DNA from: Alitiscatomonas aceti
Lineage (GTDB): Bacteria > Bacillota > Clostridia > Lachnospirales > Lachnospiraceae
NCBI RefSeq assembly: GCF_025567195.1
Contig: NZ_JAOQJF010000009.1
Span: forward strand, 1-64,000
Length of the DNA stretch: 64,000 nucleotides
Reading direction: 5' to 3'
Below are positions 42,091 to 51,486 of this stretch, one piece after another. Positions within the stretch are counted from its first letter, which is position 1, and each line of letters begins with the position of its first letter. Position numbers and translations under genes: made by a program. The notes below the pieces were generated by a model. The model saw only the letters and a program-made list of their open reading frames with translations. It had not been told where the DNA came from and made no database searches.

Positions 42091-43752
42091 ATGAGAAAGA
42101 AAATCGTATCCATCGCTCTTGCGGGCGCTATGGTTCTCAGCCTTGCCGCATGTGGAGGCGGCGATAAGGCAGCAGAGTCTACCACAGCCCAGGCCGCAGG
42201 AGAAACAACAACTGCAGATGCAGCCGCAGTAAAAGAATCCAAAGCAGCCAAACAGGAAGCGTCCACAGCCAAGTCTCCGGACAATGACATTGTGATCGCA
42301 CTCCAGGCGGACGCGACCCACCTGGATCCGCACGTTTCCAGTAATGGTGTTTCCAACCAGATCACCAACGAAATGTACGAGACACTGCTTACCTTCGACG
42401 AGGATACCAACGTAGTTCCGCTGCTTGCAAAGGAGTGGTCCGTATCCGAGGACGGTAAGTCCTATACCTTCGTATTAAACGAGGGCATCAAGTTCCACGA
42501 TGGCGAGCCGTTCAACGCAGAATCTGTAAGAGCCGTATATGACCGTGGTCTGAAGGATTCCAGCTTAACGCTCCAGAGAACCATCAATGCCTGGGAGGAT
42601 GTCGTGGTTGACAGCGAATACCAGGTGACTATCAAATTAAAAGAACCCAACAATACATTCATCAACAAGATCACCCAGTTCCGTATCGTTTCTCCCAAGG
42701 CTATGGCTATGGAGAACGCCAGCGACTATCTTGCAAAGAACTCTGCTGGTACAGGCCCGTTCGTACTTTCTGAGAGAGTAGACGGCGGCTACACCAAGAT
42801 GGTGCGCAACGAAAACTACTGGCAGGAAGGCCCGTCCGTAGACAGCCTGACCTTCCAGGTGGTTCCGGAGGATGCAGCCCGTATCGCTATGCTGCAGACT
42901 GGCGAGGCTGACGTGATTTTCCCGGTACCCACCACAGATGTCAGCCAGATCGAAAACGATCCGTCCATCATCATCGACGTGGCACCGGCAACTACATACA
43001 GATACGTAACTCTGAACACCGAGTGGGCCCTTCCGGACGGAAGAAAGCCGTTTGCGGACAAGAGAGTCCGTCAGGCATTCAACTATGCATTTGACAGTGA
43101 GGCATACGCAAAGGTCGTATTCAACGGCTATGCAAAAGAGCCCACCTCCATTTTCTCCGATTCTATCCGCTTCTATGCTGAGCAGACTCCGTACAAGCCG
43201 GATCTGGAAAAGGCAAAGGCCCTTATGAAAGAAGCTGGATTTGAAGATGGCTTTGACGTAGAGCTGATCGTTGATAACACCACCATCGAGCAGAAGGGCG
43301 CTGTGTTTGTACAGCAGCAGCTGTCCCAGATCAATGTCAATGTAAAGGTACTTCCCAACGAGTCCACTGCCAACGCAGAAAAGACAAGCGCGCCGCTTGA
43401 GGATACAACCGTTCAGATGTGGTATGTAAACTGGGCTTCCGGTTCTTACGAGGCTGACGGTTCCATGAGAAATATCCTTCACGGCGAGAAGTTCCCGCCG
43501 GAAGGCTACAACACTGCATTCTGGAATAACGAAGAATTCAACCAGCTCCTGGATGACGCGTTAAAGATGACCGATGATGCCCAGATTGCAGAGGCTTATG
43601 CCAAGGCCCAGGCAATCGCATGGGAAGAGTGCCCGTGGATCTTCTTAGGCAACGATAACACCATCAATGCTTATAAGACCTACGTGACCGGACTTCAGTA
43701 TAAACCCGGCGGAACAATGGTATTCAGAACAGTTGGTCTGGATCACGAATAA
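42091..43752 (+). CDS. dppA: Peptide ABC transporter substrate-binding lipoprotein (DppA-like)
   Basis: 553 residues. The lipoprotein signal is MRKKIVSIALAGAMVLSLAAC with the Cys at residue 21, then a Thr/Ala linker. The family 5 solute-binding core has DNDIVIALQADATHLDPHVS, YEFTLREG-like YTFVLNEGIKFHDGEPF and the later LPDGRKPFADKRVRQAF. The ATG at 42091 is chosen because it gives a proper signal peptide. It likely captures peptides. Followed by an attenuating hairpin and the permease genes. Confidence 0.92.
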   Translation: MRKKIVSIALAGAMVLSLAACGGGDKAAESTTAQAAGETTTADAAAVKESKAAKQEASTAKSPDNDIVIALQADATHLDPHVSSNGVSNQITNEMYETLLTFDEDTNVVPLLAKEWSVSEDGKSYTFVLNEGIKFHDGEPFNAESVRAVYDRGLKDSSLTLQRTINAWEDVVVDSEYQVTIKLKEPNNTFINKITQFRIVSPKAMAMENASDYLAKNSAGTGPFVLSERVDGGYTKMVRNENYWQEGPSVDSLTFQVVPEDAARIAMLQTGEADVIFPVPTTDVSQIENDPSIIIDVAPATTYRYVTLNTEWALPDGRKPFADKRVRQAFNYAFDSEAYAKVVFNGYAKEPTSIFSDSIRFYAEQTPYKPDLEKAKALMKEAGFEDGFDVELIVDNTTIEQKGAVFVQQQLSQINVNVKVLPNESTANAEKTSAPLEDTTVQMWYVNWASGSYEADGSMRNILHGEKFPPEGYNTAFWNNEEFNQLLDDALKMTDDAQIAEAYAKAQAIAWEECPWIFLGNDNTINAYKTYVTGLQYKPGGTMVFRTVGLDHE

Positions 43753-43764
43753 TATTTAATCGGA

Positions 43765-43793
43765 AACGGAGCAGCTAAAACTGCTCCGTTTTC
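43765..43793 (+). terminator. Hairpin between dppA and dppB
   Basis: AACGGAGCAG / CTGCTCCGTT with a CTAAAA loop, then TTTC. It probably ends part of the transcripts, so the binding protein is made in excess over the membrane parts. Confidence 0.82.
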
Positions 43794-43808
43794 ATCAGGA
43801 GGTATTCA

Positions 43809-44729
43809 ATGGGGCGCTATATAGCTAGACGTTTATTGGAAACGATTCCCTTAATGTTAATTATTTCCATTTTTGTGTTTATGTTTATCCATCTGATCCC
43901 CGGCGATCCGGCCAGGACTCTGGCAGGCGTCGAGGCGACACCGGAAGAGATCGAAGCCATCCGTGAAGAATTCGGGCTGAACGATCCGCTCTTAAAGCAG
44001 TATGCAGACTATATGATCGGCTTATTCAAAGGCGATATGGGCCGTTCCTTAAAGTCCAATATCCCGGTAACTGAGCTGATCTGGTCCAGATTCCAGTTCA
44101 CCATCCAGTTAGTATGTGCAGGCCTTGTATGGGCTCCGTTTTTAGGTATCTTTATTGGCGTTATGTGTGCCATTAAGCGTGGGACCTGGGTGGACCTGGG
44201 CGGTATGTTCTTAGCCATCTGCGGACTTTCTGCCCCTGGTTTCTGGCTGGGACTTATGGGAATCCAGTTCTTCTCTGTAAAGATGGGCATGCTCCCGTCC
44301 GCAGGCCTGGAGTCCTGGAAGAGCCTGGTGCTGCCGTCTTTAGTAATGGGTACAGGTATCATGGCTACCCTTGCCAGATATTCCCGTTCCTCCATGCTTG
44401 AGACCTTAAGAGAGGATTATGTCCGTACTGCCCGCGCCAAAGGACAGAAGGAGTCCATCGTTATGTTCCGCCATGCGTTCAAGAACTCTCTGATCCAGGT
44501 CGTTACGATCCTTGGCCTTCAGATCGGCGGACTGTTATCCGGTTCCGTTATCACGGAGAACATCTTCTCCATCCCCGGAATGGGCCGTCTTCTGGTAGAC
44601 TCCATCTCATTCCGTGACTATCCGGTGATCCAGGGACTTTTAATGATCTTTGCCCTCCAGTACGTTCTCATCAACCTGGTGGTTGACGTATTATACGGCG
44701 TGATCAACCCGAAGATCCGCCTCGATTAA
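43809..44729 (+). CDS. dppB: Peptide ABC transporter permease (DppB)
   Basis: 306 residues, six membrane segments. The N-terminus (RYIARRLLETIPLMLIISIFVFMFIHLIPGDPA) and the EAA loop region (EDYVRTARAKGQKESIVMFRHAFKNSLIQVVTI) are diagnostic for DppB/OppB. CATCAGGAGG precedes the ATG. Confidence 0.96.
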   Translation: MGRYIARRLLETIPLMLIISIFVFMFIHLIPGDPARTLAGVEATPEEIEAIREEFGLNDPLLKQYADYMIGLFKGDMGRSLKSNIPVTELIWSRFQFTIQLVCAGLVWAPFLGIFIGVMCAIKRGTWVDLGGMFLAICGLSAPGFWLGLMGIQFFSVKMGMLPSAGLESWKSLVLPSLVMGTGIMATLARYSRSSMLETLREDYVRTARAKGQKESIVMFRHAFKNSLIQVVTILGLQIGGLLSGSVITENIFSIPGMGRLLVDSISFRDYPVIQGLLMIFALQYVLINLVVDVLYGVINPKIRLD

Positions 44730-44748
44730 CAGCAAGCAGGAGGATATT

Positions 44749-45666
44749 ATGCCAAACACACAGAATGAACAGGTGAAAACCGATACCTCTTTTGAGGAAA
44801 ATTATATTGACGAGAACGTCAGCGTCAAAACTAATAAAACAAAAGAATTTATCAAAAAATTCATGAAGAGGAAGACCGCAGTGGCCGCCTTCTTCGTAAT
44901 GTGCTTCCTTCTGCTCATGGCTCTCTTCGGACCGAGCCTTGCCCCCTATGCGCCGGAAGCATACGACTATGACAATATCCTGGCAGGCCCCAGCGCCAGC
45001 CACTTATTTGGTACGGACCAGTACGGCCGCGATATCTTCAGCCGTATTTTAGCAGGTACGCCCCTTACACTTGGCGTATCCCTGTCCTCCGTTATCGTGG
45101 GCGCTGCCCTGGGTACGGTCCTGGGACTTCTGGCCGGCTACTACGGCGGCTGGATCGAGATGCTGGTAATGCGCGGAGCTGACGTATTATTCAGCTTCCC
45201 GGATATCCTGCTTGCCATCGCCATCGTAGCTCTTCTGGGCCCTGGCATCGTCAACGTATTCATCGCTGTGGCCGTATTTACGGTCCCCAGCTTTGCCCGT
45301 ATCATGCGAAGTGCGACCCTGGCCGTGAAAGGCTCCCTCTATGTAGAGGTGGCCCGGAGCCTTGGATGTAAGGACGGACGTATCCTGTTTGTCCATATCT
45401 TCCCGGGTACGCTCCAGTCCCTGATCGTAAACTTCACCATGAGAATCGGTTCTGCCATCATGGCAGCATCTTCCTTAAGTTTCCTCGGTTTCGGCGCAAA
45501 CATTGCTGACCCGGAGTGGGGCGCAATGCTTTCCCTGGGCCGAAGCTACCTGAGCACCGCACCGCACATGGTTTACCTGCCGGGTCTTGTGATCTTCATC
45601 ACAGTTCTTGCATTCAACCTGTTCGGCGATGGATTAAGAGATACTCTTGACCCGAAGATCAAGTAA
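44749..45666 (+). CDS. dppC: Peptide ABC transporter permease (DppC)
   Basis: 305 residues. A 50-residue polar N-terminus precedes the first membrane segment (TAVAAFFVMCFLLLMALFG). The FGTDQYGRDIFSRILAGTPLTLG and LSFLGFGANIADPEWGAML motifs are typical of DppC/OppC. AGGAGG precedes the ATG. Confidence 0.96.
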   Translation: MPNTQNEQVKTDTSFEENYIDENVSVKTNKTKEFIKKFMKRKTAVAAFFVMCFLLLMALFGPSLAPYAPEAYDYDNILAGPSASHLFGTDQYGRDIFSRILAGTPLTLGVSLSSVIVGAALGTVLGLLAGYYGGWIEMLVMRGADVLFSFPDILLAIAIVALLGPGIVNVFIAVAVFTVPSFARIMRSATLAVKGSLYVEVARSLGCKDGRILFVHIFPGTLQSLIVNFTMRIGSAIMAASSLSFLGFGANIADPEWGAMLSLGRSYLSTAPHMVYLPGLVIFITVLAFNLFGDGLRDTLDPKIK

Positions 45667-45692
45667 GAGAGGGAAATAGGAAAGGAGCCAAT

Positions 45693-46673
45693 ATGTCACA
45701 AGAAGTATTACTCAGCGTAAAAGACTTACGCACAGAATTTTTCTCCAGTAAGACCAGCAGTGTGACTGCGATCAAGGACGTTTCCTTCGATATGTACCGC
45801 GGAGAGGTCCTGGGTCTGGTGGGAGAGTCCGGATGCGGAAAGAGCGTTACGTCTTTATCGATCATGCAGTTATTAAAGGATACTCCCGGTAAGGTCACCA
45901 ACGGTTCAGCTACGCTGGACGGCGTCAACCTGGTGGAAGCCAGCGACACCCAGATCCGCGACATCCGCGGCGGTAAGATGAGCATGATCTTCCAGGAGCC
46001 CATGTCCGCATTGAACCCGTCCATGCGGATCGATAAACAGATGATCGAGACCATCCGCCTGCACCAGGATATGACCAAGGAGCAGGCTCTGGCCCATGCG
46101 GCAGATATGTTAAAGAAGGTCGGTATCCCTGATCCGGCCCGGGTATTAAAGAACTACCCGCACCAGTTATCCGGCGGTATGAGCCAGCGTGTCATGATCG
46201 CCATGGCCCTCAGCAACAACCCGGAGCTCCTGATCGCCGATGAGCCCACCACCGCCCTGGACGTGACCATCCAGGCCCAGATCCTGGACCTGATGAAAAA
46301 GCTCCAGAAGGAGGACGGCTCCAGTATCCTGCTGATCACCCATGACCTGGGCGTTGTGGCAGAGATGTGTACCCGCGTGATCGTTATGTATGCCGGAAAG
46401 ATCGTGGAGATGGCGCCGGTGGAGAAGCTGTTTGCCACTCCGTCCCATCCCTATACCCAGGGACTGATCGCTTCCGTGCCGAAGTTAGGTTCGGGCGTAA
46501 AAGTGCTTCCCAGCATCCCGGGCAGCGTACCGGATCTGGCTTCCATGCCGACTGGCTGCCGTTTTGCACCGCGCTGCAAGTATGCAACCGACAAGTGCAG
46601 AGAGCAGGAACCAGAGCTTTTGGATATCAGTGAAGACCAGAAGTGCAGATGCTGGCGGACACAGGAAGGGTAA
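45693..46673 (+). CDS. dppD: Peptide ABC transporter ATPase (DppD)
   Basis: 326 residues. Walker A GESGCGKSV, signature LSGGMSQRV, Walker B LLIADEPTTALDV and H-loop LLITHDLGVVAEM are all present. The C-terminal oligopeptide/dipeptide extension has the Cys-rich segment PTGCRFAPRCKYATDKCRE, which binds an iron-sulfur cluster in studied DppD proteins. AAAGGAG precedes the ATG. Confidence 0.96.
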   Translation: MSQEVLLSVKDLRTEFFSSKTSSVTAIKDVSFDMYRGEVLGLVGESGCGKSVTSLSIMQLLKDTPGKVTNGSATLDGVNLVEASDTQIRDIRGGKMSMIFQEPMSALNPSMRIDKQMIETIRLHQDMTKEQALAHAADMLKKVGIPDPARVLKNYPHQLSGGMSQRVMIAMALSNNPELLIADEPTTALDVTIQAQILDLMKKLQKEDGSSILLITHDLGVVAEMCTRVIVMYAGKIVEMAPVEKLFATPSHPYTQGLIASVPKLGSGVKVLPSIPGSVPDLASMPTGCRFAPRCKYATDKCREQEPELLDISEDQKCRCWRTQEG

Positions 46674-46684
46674 GGAAACAGATT

Positions 46685-47659
46685 ATGGAAAAGAACGTAA
46701 TTCTTTCATTAAAAAATGTATCTAAGACTTTCCCAGTGGGAAAATCTCTGTTAGGCAGGCCGACAAAGTTCGTTCATGCCGTAAATGACGTAAGTTTTGA
46801 CGTTTACGAAGGTGAGACCTTCTCCATCGTAGGCGAGTCCGGCTGTGGTAAGTCCACCACCGGACGTCTGATCAACCATCTTCTGATCCCGGATTCCGGC
46901 GAGATCTGGTTCCAGGGAAAAGAGATCTCCCATATCTCCCAGGATGAGATGCGTCCCATCCGTAAGGATATGCAGATGATTTTCCAGGACCCGGCGGGAA
47001 GCTTGAATCCCCGTATGAGAGTTTCTGAGCTGATCGAGGAGCCGCTCCTGATCCATACGGATATGAGTGCAGAGGAGAGGGCAAAGATCGTAAACAATCT
47101 GTTAAAGATCGTTGGTCTGAGCGATAAGCATGCCAGCCGTTATCCTCATGAGTTCTCCGGCGGACAGAAGCAGAGGATCGGAATTGCCCGTGCCCTTACG
47201 GTAAACCCCCATCTGGTGATCGCCGACGAGCCGATCTCCGCTCTGGACGTTTCCATCCAGGCACAGGTATTAAACCTTCTCCATAAGCTCCAGGAAGAGT
47301 ACAAGCTGACATATGTATTTATCTCCCATGACCTTTCCGTTGTGGAGATGATCTCTGACCGTATCGCCGTTATGTACCTGGGCTTCGTTGTGGAGACCGC
47401 TCCCAAGGAAATGCTGTACAAGACTCCGCTGCATCCTTATACAGAGGCTCTTCTTTCCGCAGTTCCGATCCCGGATCCGACGCTGCATAAGGAGAGGATC
47501 ATCCTGGAGGGAGATATCCCGTCCACCATCAACCTTCCCAAGGGCTGTCCCTTTGCCGCCCGGTGTAAGAAATGCAGACCGGAGTGCTTAGAGCAGAGAC
47601 CGGAGAGAGTTGAGGTCGAGCCGGGCCACTTTGTTGCATGTCATCTCTATAAGAAATAG
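46685..47659 (+). CDS. dppF: Peptide ABC transporter ATPase (DppF)
   Basis: 324 residues. Walker A GESGCGKST, signature FSGGQKQRI, Walker B LVIADEPISALDV, H-loop VFISHDLSVVEM. The C-terminus has the Cys-rich LPKGCPFAARCKKCRPECLE. The ATG at 46685 has AAGGAAAC before it; an earlier ATG at 46643 lies inside dppD. Confidence 0.95.
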   Translation: MEKNVILSLKNVSKTFPVGKSLLGRPTKFVHAVNDVSFDVYEGETFSIVGESGCGKSTTGRLINHLLIPDSGEIWFQGKEISHISQDEMRPIRKDMQMIFQDPAGSLNPRMRVSELIEEPLLIHTDMSAEERAKIVNNLLKIVGLSDKHASRYPHEFSGGQKQRIGIARALTVNPHLVIADEPISALDVSIQAQVLNLLHKLQEEYKLTYVFISHDLSVVEMISDRIAVMYLGFVVETAPKEMLYKTPLHPYTEALLSAVPIPDPTLHKERIILEGDIPSTINLPKGCPFAARCKKCRPECLEQRPERVEVEPGHFVACHLYKK

Positions 47660-47694
47660 GATGGTAAATTCAGAGAAACAAGGAGACTGATAAA

Positions 47695-48453
47695 ATGAAT
47701 AAACCGTTAATTGAAGCATGTGTGGATTCCTACCAGTCCTGCGTCAACGCATGGAAGGGCGGCGCTGACAGACTTGAGCTTTGTGCTCACTTAGCCATCG
47801 GCGGCTGCACACCGTCCCCGTTCGTATTCCGCCAGGTAATGGAGGACTGCGACCATATCAAAGCAAATATCCTGATCCGTCCCCGTTTTGGCGACTTCCT
47901 CTATACAGAGAAGGAAATGGAATTAATGTGCGACGAGATCCGCATGTTCCGTCTCCTGGGAGCCAACGGCGTTGTGATCGGCGCTTTAACTCCCGACGGA
48001 GACCTGGATATGGAGAAGATGAAACGGATGATGGACTGCGCAGGCGGTATGGATGTTACGCTTCATCGTGCCTTCGATATGACCAGAGATCCCATGGAGA
48101 CACTGGAAAAGGCCATTGAGCTGGGCTGTAAGACGATCCTTACATCCGGACAGCAGAGTGACGTGGTTGCCGGTAAGGATCTGTTAAAGGACGTGTATGC
48201 GGCTGCCGCAGGCCGGATCGACATCATGGCTGGCTGTGGTGTTAAAAAATGGAACATCCAGGAAGTCCATGACCATACTGGAATCGTAGTTTTCCATACC
48301 ACAGGAAGAAAGGGAGCCTTAGACAGCGGCATGAAGTACAGAAAGAGTACGGTTGCCATGGGACTTCCCACCCTTTCCGAGTATGAGATCTGGGAGACAG
48401 ACGAACAGGAATTCAGAGAGTGCGCCCAGATCGTGCATTCCTTTGGTAAATAA
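47695..48453 (+). CDS. cutC: CutC family protein
   Basis: 252 residues, TIM-barrel. LIEACVDSYQSCVNAWKGGADRLELCAHLAIGG and NILIRPRFGDFLYTEKEMELM are diagnostic of CutC. It was named for copper homeostasis in E. coli, but the role is doubtful, and many clostridial copies lie with transport or sugar genes. It follows dppF by 35 bases and is probably in the same operon. Confidence 0.93.
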   Translation: MNKPLIEACVDSYQSCVNAWKGGADRLELCAHLAIGGCTPSPFVFRQVMEDCDHIKANILIRPRFGDFLYTEKEMELMCDEIRMFRLLGANGVVIGALTPDGDLDMEKMKRMMDCAGGMDVTLHRAFDMTRDPMETLEKAIELGCKTILTSGQQSDVVAGKDLLKDVYAAAAGRIDIMAGCGVKKWNIQEVHDHTGIVVFHTTGRKGALDSGMKYRKSTVAMGLPTLSEYEIWETDEQEFRECAQIVHSFGK

Positions 48454-48544
48454 GATCCCCGGAGGGCAGAAGGGAAAGGCAGGTTCTTTTGGAAATGGAC
48501 TTGCCTTTTCCCTTGTATAAAACCAAAAGACAGGAGAGAACTCT

Positions 48545-51100
48545 ATGATGTTTACAGAAAAAGCAATGAAAGCGGCGGAAGAAAAGTTCAGCCGCCTGTT
48601 AGAAAAAGCAGGAGAGAAGAAAAGAGAAGAAATCCTCTCCAGACTGGCACAGGCAGAAAAGACGGAAAGCGCTGATGTGATCGCCGCCATCAAATGGATC
48701 TATGCCAACAGCCCTTTAAGCGACCTGGCCAACTACGATTTTGAGATCTTCCAGTCCTGCGCAGAGCATGGAGTGTTCTTAAGGGAAAATTCCCCCTTTG
48801 CAAAGGATCTTCCGGAGGACATTTTCTTAAACTATGTGCTTCATGTGCGTGTCAACGAGGAAGAGCTCTGTGACTGCCGTAAATTCTTCTATGGACTGCT
48901 GGCAGACCGTGTCAACAGCCTTTCCATGCATGACGCCATCATCGAGGCCAACTACTGGAACGCAGAAAATGTAATGTACCAGGCCACCGACAGCCGTACC
49001 ATCTCCGCACTGGGAGCATATTATTCTGCATACGGTCGCTGCGGCGAGGAATCCGCCTTCGGCGTAAACGTATACCGTGCCATCGGTATTCCTGCCAGAC
49101 AGATCTACACACCGCGCTGGGCCCACTGTGACGACAACCATGCCTGGGTGGAGGTCTACTGCGATGGCGCATGGCACTTCCTTGGAGCCTGTGAGCCGGA
49201 GGAGGTATTAAATAAGGGCTGGTTCACCAACGCTGCCAGCCGCGCCATGCTGATCCACAGCCGCTGCTTCGGCGAGATCAGCGGGGAGGAGATCATCTCC
49301 AAGGTGGGAATGGCTTCTTTCCTGAATAACCTGAAATTATATGCAGTTACAAAATATCTGAAGGTCTGCGTAAAGGACGAGGCCGGGAAGCCGGTACAGG
49401 GCGCCCAGGTGGGCTTTGGAATCTTAAACTATTCCAGCTTCTTTGATGCTGCCATCATGGATACCGACGAAAACGGCTGCTGCGGCCTGACCTGCGGCCT
49501 GGGAACCATGCATATCCATGTAAAGAAGGACGATGTATTCTGCGAGCGTCTGGTCTATACTCCGGATGTGGATACAGTGGAGATCGTTTTAAAGAATGAG
49601 CCGGTGAATTATGATACATGGGAGCACTTTGTTTCCATTGCACCCAAGGACCAGATCGTCAACGGCGCAAAGCCCACAGAGGAACAGAAAGAGCTGGGCA
49701 TGAAGAAGACTGACGCTGCCAATAAAAAGCGTGAGGCCAGAGTGGCCGCCATGTTTGATGCAGATAAGGCGAAGGCCATTGTGGACAAATACGGTTACAG
49801 CCAGGAGATCTACGAGCTTCTGTTTGAGAGCCGCAGCAATGTGACCCGTCTGGAGGAGTTTTTAGAGGATGAGACCTTCTCTGCCCACGCAAAAGAGAAG
49901 CTGCTTCTGACTCTTTCCAAAAAGGACAGAAGAGACGTGGATACAGATGTATTAAAAGAGGCCCTGGCCCTTACAAAGGATTATACCTTTGAGGATGAGG
50001 AGCTGTTCTACCAGTATGTGGTATGCCCGCGTGTGTTCAACGAGCCCTTAAGAAAGAACCGCCAGTTCATCCTGGACTTCTTTACAGAGGAAGAAAAGGC
50101 TGCCTTCCGTAAGGATCCCAGATCCGTATGGGAGTATATCAATAAAGAGATCGCCTTCAACCCGGATATCGAGTACGGTCAGATCGTGACCCGTCCCGTG
50201 GGAGCTTTAACCGTAAAGAACGGAAACCAGCGCTCCAAAAAGATCCTGTTTGTGGCCATCTGCCGCGCCCTGGGCATCGTATCCAGAGTGAACCCCATCA
50301 ACGAGCTGGCAGAGGTCTATGAGGACGGCCGCTTCGTTCCGGTGGAGATCCTGGACAAGGGGGGCAGCACCATCGTCTTCCAGAAGGGAGAGGGCGAGAA
50401 CTGGGCATACTTCCCGGACTTTTCTGTGAGCCAGCTTGTGGACGGCGGATACCAGACCCTGGATCTGGAAAATGAAAAATGGGACGGCAATGAGCTGAAG
50501 ATCTCCGTTCCTGCCGGCCAGTACAAGGTCATCACCGACAACCGTCTTCCCAACGGAAACATCTTCGCCAGCCGGTACATCTTCGTGGTGGGCGAGGGCG
50601 AGACAAAGACTGTGAAGCTGGAGAAATACCATGCAGATCTGGCCGACATGCTGGATAATTTTACCCTGGACGAGTTCAAGGTATCCGATGAAAACGGCAA
50701 TACGGTCAAGGGCAGCGAGCTCACAAAGAACCCGGCTGTGCTCATGTGGTTAGAGCAGGGTAAGGAGCCCACGGAGCATATCTTAAACGAGATGCTGGAG
50801 CAGGAGGCCGACTTCCAGAATCTGCCCGCCGATATCATCTTTATGGTAAAAGACAAGGCAGCCCTGGAAAACGCCAAGCTGACCAAGGTCCTCAGCACCT
50901 TCCCAAGGATCCGTGTTCTCTACGACACCTTCGTTCCCAATGTGGAGACACTGGCCCGCAGAATGTATGTGGACCCGGAGAAGCTTCCTCTGATCATCGT
51001 TACCACAAAGGAGCTTAACGCCGTTTACGCATGCAGCGGCTACAACGTAGGCAGCGGCGATATGTTAGTGAAGATCTGCAGGAACTTTGCAGGAAAATAG
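48545..51100 (+). CDS. Large transglutaminase-like protein
   Basis: 851 residues, no signal peptide or membrane segment seen. The transglutaminase core (about residues 135-260) has Cys in GRCGEESAFGVNVYRAIGIPARQ, His in DDNHAWVEVYCDGAWHFLG and a likely Asp nearby. A beta-sandwich like segment follows (KVCVKDEAGKPVQGAQVGFG), and a second helical region with KNGNQRSKKILFVAICRALGI resembles a second transglutaminase-like fold. It ends with a thioredoxin-like stretch (RIRVLYDTFVPNVETLARRM). It may act as a protease on peptides brought in by Dpp, which is inference. GGAGAG precedes the ATG. Confidence 0.88.
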   Translation: MMFTEKAMKAAEEKFSRLLEKAGEKKREEILSRLAQAEKTESADVIAAIKWIYANSPLSDLANYDFEIFQSCAEHGVFLRENSPFAKDLPEDIFLNYVLHVRVNEEELCDCRKFFYGLLADRVNSLSMHDAIIEANYWNAENVMYQATDSRTISALGAYYSAYGRCGEESAFGVNVYRAIGIPARQIYTPRWAHCDDNHAWVEVYCDGAWHFLGACEPEEVLNKGWFTNAASRAMLIHSRCFGEISGEEIISKVGMASFLNNLKLYAVTKYLKVCVKDEAGKPVQGAQVGFGILNYSSFFDAAIMDTDENGCCGLTCGLGTMHIHVKKDDVFCERLVYTPDVDTVEIVLKNEPVNYDTWEHFVSIAPKDQIVNGAKPTEEQKELGMKKTDAANKKREARVAAMFDADKAKAIVDKYGYSQEIYELLFESRSNVTRLEEFLEDETFSAHAKEKLLLTLSKKDRRDVDTDVLKEALALTKDYTFEDEELFYQYVVCPRVFNEPLRKNRQFILDFFTEEEKAAFRKDPRSVWEYINKEIAFNPDIEYGQIVTRPVGALTVKNGNQRSKKILFVAICRALGIVSRVNPINELAEVYEDGRFVPVEILDKGGSTIVFQKGEGENWAYFPDFSVSQLVDGGYQTLDLENEKWDGNELKISVPAGQYKVITDNRLPNGNIFASRYIFVVGEGETKTVKLEKYHADLADMLDNFTLDEFKVSDENGNTVKGSELTKNPAVLMWLEQGKEPTEHILNEMLEQEADFQNLPADIIFMVKDKAALENAKLTKVLSTFPRIRVLYDTFVPNVETLARRMYVDPEKLPLIIVTTKELNAVYACSGYNVGSGDMLVKICRNFAGK

Positions 51101-51131
51101 ACTGGAACCATAAGAAACGGTAGTTATACAA

Positions 51132-51175
51132 GCACCCGCGTACAGAGGCATGAGATCTGTGCGCGGGTACTTTTA
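51132..51175 (+). terminator. Terminator of the dpp-cutC-transglutaminase unit
   Basis: GCACCCGCGTACAGA pairs with TCTGTGCGCGGGTAC (two non-Watson-Crick positions), 9-base loop, then TTTT. Confidence 0.9.
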
Positions 51176-51192
51176 ATTTCCGCCAGCCGCCA

Positions 51193-51311
51193 GCGCCGCC
51201 CCGCTCTCCGGGAGATGCACATTTGCAGGAGCCGCGGTCCATATCCCAGGGACTTCTATAAGCCTCAACGGCTCCGAAACCCAGTGCAGATCCCCGAGAG
51301 CGGGGCGGCGC
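51193..51311 (+). other. Nested inverted repeats, possible structured RNA
   Basis: A 16-bp perfect helix closes the element: GCGCCGCCCCGCTCTC (51193-51208) with GAGAGCGGGGCGGCGC (51296-51311). Inside are TGCAC / GTGCA (51216-51220 with 51284-51288) and GGAGCC / GGCTCC (51228-51233 with 51270-51275). The helices are nested in order like a long stem with loops. It lies between a terminator and the dut promoter and no gene covers it. It could be an RNA, a palindromic mobile repeat, or a cruciform site. Confidence 0.6.
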
Positions 51312-51344
51312 GTCCCATGCGGACATGAGAAAAAATATTCCCCA

Positions 51345-51373
51345 TTGAAATCCCCCCTCAAACTTGATATAGT
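51345..51373 (+). promoter_or_regulatory. dut promoter
   Basis: TTGAAA (51345-51350), 17-base spacer, TATAGT (51368-51373). The leader to dut is about 107 bases and has a 9-bp GC-rich hairpin at 51420-51440. Confidence 0.75.
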
Positions 51374-51486
51374 AGAATCCAGCACGGATTTCCCCCGATC
51401 CATCCATGGTCCGGAGGAGGCCCCTGCCGCAGGCGGGGGCTGCTTGAATGGTCATAAAATATCAGACAGGAGAAAATTTCAGAATA

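Noticed and set aside
51015..51455. 146-codon minus-strand frame upstream of dut
   Set aside because: It crosses a terminator and the nested inverted repeats and lacks start signals.
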